Made by a program: the position numbers and the translations under genes. 25,567 nt of DNA from positions 1-25,567 of the forward strand of contig AUXH01000253.1 in assembly GCA_000482145.1 (NCBI GenBank). The letters run 5' to 3'. Each line of letters opens with the position of its first letter. Position 1 is the stretch's first letter. Under the pieces are notes generated by a model. That model saw nothing but the letters and a program-made list of their open reading frames with translations, had not been told where the DNA came from and did not search any database. This document shows positions 18,035 through 25,567 of this stretch, in pieces. The stretch comes from Strigomonas culicis. Taxonomy: Eukaryota; Euglenozoa; Kinetoplastea; Trypanosomatida; Trypanosomatidae.

Positions 18035-19231
18035 TCACAGCGGGATCGGTGCCTTTCCGCGCAGGAAGGTGGAAGCCGGTGCCGCGAGCACGACGCGCGC
18101 GCTCTCTCCGCTCCCGCGCAGTTCGCACCGCACCGCGCCGCCGCGCTCGCTGGCCTGGTACAGCAGCAGGCCGTCCCCGTCCTGCGTGTCGCGCAGCGCC
18201 TCCGCCCCGCCGGCGGGGTCCAGCCGCCGCAGCCAGTACGGCGCGAGGGCCGTGTGCCAGCTGCCCGTCACCGGGTCCTCCGGGATGCCGAACCACGGCG
18301 TAAAGAAGCGCGAGATGGCCGCCGCGCCGCCGAACTGCGCGGCGTCCGTGTTGCGCGCAGTCGTCGCGACGCCGAAGGGGTTGCGGTCGCCACCGAGATG
18401 GTCCGGCAGCGCGCCCCGCACATCCGCCCGCGCGAAGGCGGCCGTCAGCAGCGCCATGTCCGGCGTCGCGCGCAGCACCGTCGCGGTGTCCGCCACGCGC
18501 ACAAGGAAGGCCGGCAGCCGCGGCGTCGGCACGGCCACGTCGACAATGTCGGCCGCGGACGGCAGGTGCAGCGCGGCCGCCAGCGCAGCGAGGAAGTCAG
18601 CCGGCAGCTGCGCCGCCACGCTCACCGCCTCGTTCGACGGGAAGGACATGGCGTAGGTCGGCGCCGCGCCCTCTCCGCCGGCCGCGCGCCGCACGCGCAG
18701 CACACCGCTGCGCGTCAGGAAGCACAGCTCCGTCGTCTCGGCCGGCACGACAAAGTCCGCCCCGTAGCCGTCGTCGCCGCGCAGCAGGAACTCCACCTCC
18801 GCCCTCGCCTCTGCGTCGGCGCCGCCGTGCCACAGCGCGCTCGTCTCGAAGAGCACGTGCGCGGCGGCGAGCGTGGCGTGGCCGCAGAGGTCGACCTCCA
18901 ACTTGGGCGTGAACCAGCGCAGGCCGTAGTAGGCGCGCGCCTCCGCGGCGCCGTCCGCCGCGCGCAGGGCCGCCTCCACCGCGGCGGGCAGCCGGCAGAG
19001 AAAGGCCGTCTCACTCAGGTTCATCTCCGCCGCCACGCGCTGCAGCGCCGGTGCGAGCGCCGCGTCGCGGGCCGTCTTGTGGGCTGTGGCCGCCGCCGCG
19101 TCCGCCGTGCCGTCCGCCGCGCGCAGGGCCGCCACGCGCTCCGGCAGCAGGCACACCGCCGCGGGGTTGCCCGCGAAGCACGCCGACGTGAAGGCGTCGC
19201 TGATAAAGAGAGGTACACGCACCGCCGCCAT
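18035..19231 (-). CDS. PhzF family isomerase/epimerase-like protein
   Basis: This 398-residue protein has the full set of PhzF landmarks: a GNPAAVC motif (21-27), the NLSET glutamate E74 that acts as general acid/base in bacterial PhzF, LRWFTPKLEVDLCGHAT (104-120) with its histidine, and the late motif PWFGIPEDPVTGSWH (312-326) with D319 and S324. The ending STFLRGKAPIPL is also typical of the family. An Ala-rich insert at about 35-62 makes it somewhat longer than bacterial members. Catalytic competence is therefore likely, but the substrate cannot be read from sequence; many eukaryotes carry PhzF homologues without making phenazines. It has no signal peptide or targeting sequence that I can see, suggesting the cytosol. 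It stops with TGA. The neighbouring 500-residue paralogue shares the fold but not all catalytic residues. Confidence 0.95.
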   Translation of the reverse strand: MAAVRVPLFISDAFTSACFAGNPAAVCLLPERVAALRAADGTADAAAATAHKTARDAALAPALQRVAAEMNLSETAFLCRLPAAVEAALRAADGAAEARAYYGLRWFTPKLEVDLCGHATLAAAHVLFETSALWHGGADAEARAEVEFLLRGDDGYGADFVVPAETTELCFLTRSGVLRVRRAAGGEGAAPTYAMSFPSNEAVSVAAQLPADFLAALAAALHLPSAADIVDVAVPTPRLPAFLVRVADTATVLRATPDMALLTAAFARADVRGALPDHLGGDRNPFGVATTARNTDAAQFGGAAAISRFFTPWFGIPEDPVTGSWHTALAPYWLRRLDPAGGAEALRDTQDGDGLLLYQASERGGAVRCELRGSGESARVVLAAPASTFLRGKAPIPL

Positions 19232-20004
19232 GGAACAAGAGCGGAGCTGGGGGGGAGAGAAAATAGAAGAAGAAAAAGAGCGATAATGCGTAAGCTAGTT
19301 GCTTCCGAGGGAGAAGAAGAAAGGAAGAGAGAAGCGACAGCGGATGCGTAAAAAAAAAAAAGAAGAACTATACAAGAAGTACGTAGAAGGAGGCTCCAGT
19401 GGTGTTTCCTGACATACATCGTGTGGGGAAGCAGCAATGCTAAACGTCCGTTTATGTACAGACAATGAGAAAAAAAAAAGCTTCAGCAATTAGGTCTTGT
19501 TTTTGTTGTTATTGTTATTTCTTTTTGATTTTAATGTTCTTATTTGTTTGCTTGGTTGCCTTCATTTATCGAAAGATAAACAGTTTGTTTTTTTTTTTGC
19601 TTTTTGTTCTTGTTGATTTTTGCCTTACACTTGGGTGCGTATGTGTGTGGTCAAACTGCTTTGAAGGCGTATAGTATACATCTGCATCGAAAAATGATAC
19701 AATGAATTAACAACAAAGAAATGCAGTGACATCAACAATCACACCAAATTTGTTTTCTTCTTTAGCAATAATACAACACTAAAGACCGAAAGAAAATGTT
19801 GGAAAAAAAAATGCAAAGAGCGGGAAATAGAAAAACAAGAACACACGCACACATCATTAACAACAAAAAGAAAAGGCAAAAAAAAAAACAGTGATGTAGT
19901 GTACATGGACGTATAATACAGAGAAGAACGGGAAAAAAAAAAGGAAAGCGAAGAAGAACAAGTCAGACGTTGCGTACCCCTTCTATTCGCATTGGCGTCG
20001 GTGC
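19232..20004. other. A/T-rich intergenic region
   Basis: The 773 bases between the smaller PhzF gene and the kinase gene contain purine tracts on the plus strand close to the PhzF start (19249-19284 and about 19306-19332), then poly-A/T sequence. No gene-like frame or structured RNA is visible. Confidence 0.7.
19247..19284 (-). promoter_or_regulatory. Candidate trans-splice acceptor for smaller PhzF gene
   Basis: A transcript pyrimidine tract (plus-strand purines 19249-19284) is followed by AG at 19247-19248, giving a leader of about 15 bases. A second tract at about 19306-19332 with AG at 19302-19303 is an alternative. Confidence 0.45.
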
Positions 20005-21652
20005 TTATCGCACGGCTGCCACCTCTGACGGGTCGAGCGGCACCTCCTCCAGTGCGCTGTCGGGACAGGTGATCCACGGATGCTCGAGCAGCTCCGCTGC
20101 GGTCGCGCGTTTCGCAGCGTCGCGCTCAAACACCCGCTCGAAAAAGCTGTACAGCATCGGCGGGCAGTGCTTTGGCACGCCGGTCGGCATCGTCTTTGCC
20201 TTGGAGATGTGGAACATGATCTGGAAGACGTTGCTGCCCGGCGGCGTCGCCCAGGGCTGGCGGCCGAGCAGCTCCAGGACGAGGCAGCCGACGGACCACA
20301 CGTCGGCCGCGTAGCTGTACCCGCCCTCGGTGCTGTTCATCACCTCCGGCGCCATAAAGAAGGGGCTGCCGACCATCGTCTGGTAGCCGCCCTGGGCCCC
20401 GGCGCCGTTCGGCATGTTGGCCGTCGAGATGCGCTTGCTGCAGCCGAAGTCCGCGAGCTTCGCCTCGCCGGAGGCGGAGATGAGTACATTGTCGCTCTTG
20501 ATGTCGCGGTGCATGACGTGGCTCGCGTGTAGGTAGCGCAGCCCCTCCAGCACCTGCCGCGTGTAGCTGCGCACGAGCGAGATGCTGAAGACCTCGTTCG
20601 CCTTCACAAACTTCTGCCGCAGCTGGGTGAGGCTGCCGCCGTGGCACAGCTCGATGAAGATTTCCATCTGGCGCGACCCGTTGTCGCACGTCTTCACCTG
20701 GCAGCCGTAGTAGGCCACGATGTGCTCGTGCTGCAGAGAGCTCATGAGGTTGATCTCATCCTCTAGTGCCTGCATCTCGGCGGCGCCCTCCTCCTCCAGT
20801 GGGATCTCCTGCACCTTCACCGCCAGCATCTTGCCGTCGTTCGTGATGCCTTCGTAGACGATGCCGTAGGAGCCCTTGCCGATGACGTTCATGCGACTCC
20901 ACTGCAGCTCCTCGTCCGGCCGCACAACAATGGACTTGTTGAAGTTCGTGCCGTTCCGCGTCTTGTTCAGGTTCTGCGTCTCCGCGAAGAGGAGCGAGAC
21001 GCTGCCGGGGTTCGTGCTCGCGAAGTTGTTGAAGGCGCTGCCCGGCGCAGCGTTGTTGCTGGCCGCGGAGGCCTGCCCGCTGACCGACACCGGTGGTAAC
21101 GCGTCCCAGTTGACGACGGCGGTGCGCAGCGGCGGCATCGCGAGCGGCGACGACGACGCCGCGCTCGCCGGGGGCAGGCTATCCGCGCGCCGCTGCCGGT
21201 ACGCGAAGGACTCGCGCACGTAGAGCCGCAGCACCGTGTCGTCGCTGCACTCCGCGGCCGACCCATCCCTCTTCGCCGCGGCGCTGCCGCCGCGGGCGCG
21301 CCTGGCGGCAGCGCCGGCCGCCGCGGCGCCACCCTTCCGCAGCCGCTCCCAGTAGGGCGCGGTGAGGTTCGTGAAGTCGGCCGAAACGTCAATGTCCACG
21401 CGGTCGCCCGCGGCGTCCACGCAGTACATGTCGAAGTCCCCGGGCTCCGCGTAGCCGAAGCGCAGCATGATCTCCCGCACGTAGGCGGAGAACTTCATCT
21501 TGGGCTTGATGTGCACCACCTTCACGTTCACGTCTCCTTCGCGTGACACTTTCGTCGTCAGCCGCAGCGCGGCGTCTGATGCAGCCGTCGCAGCGGCCTC
21601 CTTCTTGGGCTTCTTCCGTTTGACAGGAGAGTCTTCTTCCTCCTCCTCCTCC

Positions 21653-21723
<71 letters not shown>

Positions 21724-22677
21724 TTCTTCCTCCTCAGACTCCTCCTCCGCCTTGTGAGGTGGTGCCACCTTCGGCGGGTCTTTTGCCTTGTGCTTGGCCG
21801 CGCCCTCTACCTTCTCCTCCTCCTTCTTTTCTACATGCTTCTCCTCCTCCGCTTCCACCTTTTTCTCTGCCTTCACCCCCTCCTTCTTCTCCACATTTTT
21901 TTCTTCCTTCTTTGCCTCCTTCTTCACCACTTTCTCCTCTTCCTTCTTTGCTTCCTTCTTCTCTCCCTTCTTTTCCACTTTCTTGTCCACCTTATTTTCA
22001 TCTTTTTTCACCACTTTCTTCTCCACCTTCTGCTTCTCTGTCTCCTCGTTTTCCTCATCCTCGGCGGATCGCTCGTCCTCCGTGATGATGAAGGTGTTCA
22101 CGCTCGCGCCCGCGGCGGTGTGCACGCTCGTCCGACCGCGCCGCGTCGCGTCCGCGTGCGGCGGGCTGCCCGGCGACGTATCCGGCCGCAGGGAGAGCTG
22201 CGCGGTGTCGTCGGCCGCCCGCGCGTCCGCGTCGGTGGCGGCGGGCTTGCTGCTGCTGGACAGTGCAAGCGGCTGCAGGCTGCGCCTCCCGCTCTTGGCG
22301 GGCGCGGCGCTGTTGGCGCGGTCGGCCGCCTCCTCCTTGAGCGGCGGCGGCCGCTTCATCGCCGGCAGCTCTTTCCGCCCATGCGCGGTCGGTACGGCCT
22401 TGAGGCTCGTGCGGCGCGCGGGGGGGTGCTGCACGGGGGGCAGCTCCACGGGCCCCTCCTTCGTGCGCCGCTCCATGGACGTCTTGCGGGACACGGGGGA
22501 GGCCGTGGTGCCGCTGCTGGGCGACAGCGGCACGGCGCTCGGCAGCGCCTTGCGGCTGGTGGTCGCGGAGGCGGACTCGCCGGCGGACGTGGATGTGGGC
22601 GTGCGCACAGCCGGCGATAGCCGCCGTAGGGCCGCCTTCTTCAGCTTGTGTTTGCCGTCTGCTTTAGACGCCTTCAT
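20005..22677 (-). CDS. STE/MEKK-like serine/threonine protein kinase with acidic N-terminal extension
   Basis: This 890-residue protein has three parts. Residues 1 to about 200 are Ser/Pro/Lys/Arg-rich and probably disordered. Residues about 203-348 are Lys/Glu-rich and end in 34 consecutive glutamates (315-348). A folded-looking segment at about 371-447 resembles a PB1 or ubiquitin-like domain, a protein-interaction module seen in some MAP3Ks. The kinase domain (about 593-870) is complete: glycine loop GKGSYG (600-605), ATP lysine K621, helix-C glutamate E641, HRDIKSDN (723-730), DFG (743-745), APE (776-778) and the ADVWSVGC segment. The HRDIKSDN and GSPFFMAPEV wording points to the STE group (MEKK/STE11-like), which phosphorylates MAP kinase kinases. 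No membrane segment is present. An in-frame TAG lies four codons before the ATG, fixing the start. Upstream partner and substrate are unknown. Confidence 0.95.
21634..21735 (-). repeat. Trinucleotide tract encoding Glu34
   Basis: Thirty-four glutamate codons in a row, 24 GAA and 10 GAG, lie in the kinase gene. GAA predominates although neighbouring genes strongly prefer G or C at third positions, so the tract probably grew by repeat expansion. Confidence 0.95.
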
Positions 22678-22996
22678 AGCGATGCTCTAAATCACGATTG
22701 TATCTTCCCTTTTTTTTTCCTTCCTCTTCGCTTTCTGTTTCACTCACTCTCACTCTCCTTCTCTTCCGTTGGGAGTGTGGTGGTGGTGGTAGCTTGTTGT
22801 CCGCCGTGTGTATAAGTGGAATGAGCGGATGGATAAGAATTGAATTATGATACAAGCAATGTGTTAGCTATTGAGATGTATACATATATATATATATATG
22901 TATGTGGGTGTGTGTGAGGCCAGACTTGCAATGGTGTGTGTGTATATATATATATGGTATAAATTCACACCTTTAATGTATGTTTCCTTCTTTTTT

Positions 22997-23012
22997 GTTT
23001 GTTTGTTTGTTT
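22997..23012. repeat. (GTTT)4 microsatellite
   Basis: Four perfect GTTT units lie in the leader region of the kinase gene, next to its probable splice acceptor. Confidence 0.85.
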
Positions 23013-23020
23013 GCTGCCTT

Positions 23021-23062
23021 CTCCTTGTTCAAGAGGAAGAAAAAGAAGTCGAAAGAGAAAGA
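23021..23062 (-). promoter_or_regulatory. Candidate trans-splice acceptor for kinase gene
   Basis: Plus-strand purines at about 23031-23062 give a transcript pyrimidine tract; the following AG is at 23024-23025 or 23021-23022. This would give a leader of about 345 bases, longer than for the other genes. No comparable tract lies nearer the ATG. Confidence 0.4.
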
Positions 23063-23558
23063 ACTGGACTTACTAAGAATAAATAAAAAAAGAGAAAGGA
23101 GGAGAAAAAAAAGAACAATAATGACAATAAATGTATGAAAGAGAGAACAAAAAAGAAGCAAAACAAGCAAAAGTCATTCTCAGTGAGTACCTGCCACGAC
23201 GGAAAAAAAAGATGAGATGATGAATACAGAGAGAAAAAAGAAAACGGATCAAAAGAGAAGAACGAACGTATTCTCTTTCATACAGTAGGGGAAAAAAAGA
23301 ATAGTAAAGAATGAACAGTACAATGGGTGAATCTTTTTTATCTCTTTTTCTAAGTATAAGTTTAGTGGTTTGTGTTTTCTTTTGTATTTTTGTTTGTTTT
23401 TTGTTTTACTGTTTTTGTTTTGCTTTTCTCTGTCGCATTGGAAATGCGAAACACTAAACAAGAAGAAGTAAATAATCTAAGAAGCTATATCTAGAAGAAA
23501 AAAAAACTGAAAAGAAAAAACAAGAGTTCGTACAGTATCCTTACAGACATATGGTGTT

Positions 23559-24189
23559 TTACTGCGGACGCTCCTCCAGCAGCGCTTGGTGGTGGCGTGT
23601 GTGCACGCCGCCCGCGATCTCCTGCAGCACCAGCTTCGCGCCCGCAGTCGGCGGTGCCGCGTTGGCCGCGGCGGGGCTGCGCTGCCGCAGCGACGGCTGC
23701 CGCTGGGCGGAGCACGACCGGCTCGCGGCGCCTGCGGCCGCGCCGTTCTCCTTGCCGCCGCGCGCCACCGGGCAGGGCTCCGGCTCCCCCTCCTCCTGCG
23801 GCTGGGGCGGCCGCGGCATCACCGAGGCGGCGAGGGACAGCTGGTACGCGTTGAGGGTCGCCTCCATCGAAAGATGGACGGTCGACGCCGCGGTGGCGCA
23901 CGACGCGCCGCCGCCCGGCAGCGACGGCCGCGCGACGGCGGGGCTGTTGCCGGCGGCGACGCCCTGTAGGAAAGACGCGAGTCCGTCGCCGCCGTCGGCC
24001 GCCGCCGTCGCGGCACGGAAGAGCTGGACCGCCTCGCTGGAGAAGATCTCGCTGTTCGCGAGCGACCCCGCGGACGGCCGTCCGCTCAGCTGCACGGACA
24101 TGAAGGCGTCGCTCTCCACCTGACTGCTGCCGCCGCCGACCGTGGTGCGCGTCGTCGTCGTCGTCGTCGTCGTCGAGCTGGAGAACCAG

Positions 24190-24224
<35 letters not shown>

Positions 24225-25567
24225 GGGGGAGGGCGGCACGGTCGCGGCCGCCGCCGGCAGGTTGACGGAGCCCTCCGGCGTCACCGTCAGCGGCGCCCAC
24301 GGCAGGAACACGGATGTGTCCGGCTGCGTCTCCGGCGCCGTCCGCCGCGGCTGCAGCTGCGCCAGCGGCTCCGTCGCGGTGGGCTGTTGGTGGTGGTGGT
24401 GCTGCTGCTGCTGCTGCTGCCGCGGCGCCTGGCCGGCGGCGGACCGGCAGCTCGCCGCGGCGGGGTCGGCGTGCGCCGGCGCAGCCCGCCGACCGCCCTG
24501 CGCGACGCGCGTGCTGAGGCCCAGCGCGCCGCGCGTCAGCGGGATGCCATCCGCGGCGCGCCGGCAGTACGTCGTGCGGAAGCTACTGCCGAGCGTCGGC
24601 CGCCGCGCGGCGGCCTCGGCGCCGAAGCCGATGTGCAGTGAACGGGAGGCGCCCATGCTGACGTACGTCGTCGCGTCCGACACGCGGCGGCTGTTGAGCT
24701 GCCACCGCCCGCCGCTCACGACGGAGGCCGTCAGCGGCAGGCTCATCGAGCCGTCCGTCAGGAAGTCGCCCTGGCGCGACGAGTGCTGGTACGACATGCT
24801 CGTCATGAGGTCCGACGCGCGTGTGCGCTGGCTCAGCGCGGCGCTCATCGCCGTCGCGCGGCTGGGGCTGCTCTCGCGCAACGCCACGTCCTCCGCCGCG
24901 CCTTCCGTCGCGTCCGGCTGCAGCGGCGCCGGCGAGCCGGTGCCGCGGCCCGTGTAGGAGAGGCTGCGGCCCAGCACCGTCGCCGCGGCGGAGGCGCTGC
25001 CGTCGCGCCAGGCGGCGCCGCCGAACCGCTGGTGCGGCGCCGCCCACGGCGTGGCGCTCGTGGAGAGGGAGAGCCGGCGGCTGATGCTGTCCAGCGTCGC
25101 GGCCGGCAGCGGCGAGCGGCAGCCGGCGGAGCACGACAGCGCGAGGCGCGACACACTGCCCTCGCGCAGCGCCGCGCCGTCGTCGGCCGCCGGCCGCACC
25201 GCCTTCTCCGGCGCGTGCGGGATGGGCGAGGCGCCGCCGCGGAACTCGTAGTCGGTCGGCTTGCGCCGGAAGTCGGGCATGCCCTGCACCGGCATCCAGC
25301 CCGCTGCGCAGAGCTCCGCCGCAGCCACCGTGCCGGTCGGCGTCGCGACAACGCGCGCGCGCTCCGGCCGGCTCTCGCGCCACACGGCCGTCGTCTCGTC
25401 GCCGTCCGCGAGCGCGGCGCAGCCCGGCAGGCACACCGGCAGCGGGGAGCACACGGAGACGCTGCGCTCCATCTCCTGCGCGCCGAGGCCCGGCGGCGCG
25501 AGCAGCAGCGTCTGGTCGAAGAGAAAGCTGCCGTCCGCGGGCAGCCGGCAGACGGAGAAGGAGAGCG
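23559..25567 (-). CDS. Low-complexity Ser/Thr/Gln-rich protein, unknown (5' end outside window)
   Basis: The frame ends with TAA at 23559 and is open to the right edge, giving about 669 residues. The first ATG in the window is at 25472, but 31 further in-frame codons continue to the edge with the same composition, so that Met is probably internal. The sequence is rich in Ser, Arg, Ala, Gly and Gln. It contains a glutamine/histidine run (24384-24419), a run of ten glutamines (24192-24221) and a run of eight threonines near 24152-24175. Short serine motifs recur, such as ALRE-G/S-S-V/P-SR (twice) and DGS-A/M-S (twice), which look like phosphorylation sites in a disordered protein. No known domain, signal peptide or membrane segment is visible in the part present. 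I do not recognise the family. Confidence 0.85.
24151..24174 (-). repeat. Trinucleotide repeat encoding a threonine run
   Basis: Eight GTC units on the plus strand read, in the coding frame of the low-complexity protein, as ACG threonine codons. A pure repeat at protein level suggests length variation. Confidence 0.85.
24192..24221 (-). repeat. CAG repeat encoding Gln10
   Basis: Ten perfect CAG codons lie in the low-complexity protein, only about 17 bases beyond the threonine repeat. Confidence 0.9.
24384..24419 (-). repeat. CAG/CAC repeat encoding a Gln/His run
   Basis: In the coding direction six CAG (Gln) codons are followed by four CAC (His) codons and two more Gln codons. This is the second glutamine-rich tract of the low-complexity protein. 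Confidence 0.9.

Larger units (their letters stand above)
22678..23558. other. A/T-rich intergenic region
   Basis: The 881-base gap upstream of the kinase gene starts with a plus-strand pyrimidine stretch (about 22705-22770), then holds TA and GT repeats (about 22883-22900, 22940-22956), a GTTT repeat (22997-23012) and purine blocks (23031-23062, 23086-23115). The last are the likely splicing signals. No gene is visible. Confidence 0.7.

Noticed and set aside
21500..22690. Ser- and Leu/Phe-rich plus-strand frames opposite the kinase N-terminus
   Set aside because: The poly-Ser and poly-Leu strings are the complement of the GAR/AAR tract of the kinase gene.
22690..22770. Plus-strand pyrimidine tract upstream of the kinase gene as a splicing signal
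   Set aside because: It is pyrimidine-rich on the plus strand and therefore purine-rich in the kinase transcript. No plus-strand gene follows it that could use the tract.

Overview
The window looks like nuclear DNA of a kinetoplastid, most likely a trypanosomatid. All seven protein genes lie head-to-tail on the minus strand. None needs an intron, including a 9.5 kb gene. Coding DNA is extremely G+C-rich, while the gaps are A/T-rich with homopolymers and TA or GA microsatellites. Most gaps hold a coding-strand pyrimidine tract followed by AG, as expected for trans-splicing in a polycistronic unit. Visible stops are TAA (four genes), TAG (one) and TGA (one), so the standard code fits. I cannot name the species.

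In transcription order (high to low coordinates): a partial Ser/Gln/Thr-rich low-complexity protein (23559-25567, 5' end outside the window); a serine/threonine kinase with a long disordered N-terminus, a 34-residue glutamate run, a possible PB1-like segment and an intact kinase domain (20005-22677); two neighbouring PhzF/phenazine-biosynthesis-like proteins (18035-19231 with canonical motifs, 15214-16716 enlarged and with an altered active site); a giant predicted secretory-pathway membrane glycoprotein of 3163 residues (4184-13675); a probable mitochondrial membrane J-protein (2721-3599); and a partial coiled-coil protein (1-2083, 3' end outside the window).

These genes do not form an obvious pathway. 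In kinetoplastids, neighbours in one transcription unit often share no function, so the only contextual inference I make is that the two PhzF genes look like an old, diverged tandem pair. The observations most worth following are the substituted catalytic region of the large PhzF paralogue, the unrecognised giant lumenal protein with repeat-like motifs, the membrane-tethered J-protein, and two TQT motifs in the coiled-coil protein that could bind dynein light chain LC8. I saw no mobile element, CRISPR array or structural RNA gene.
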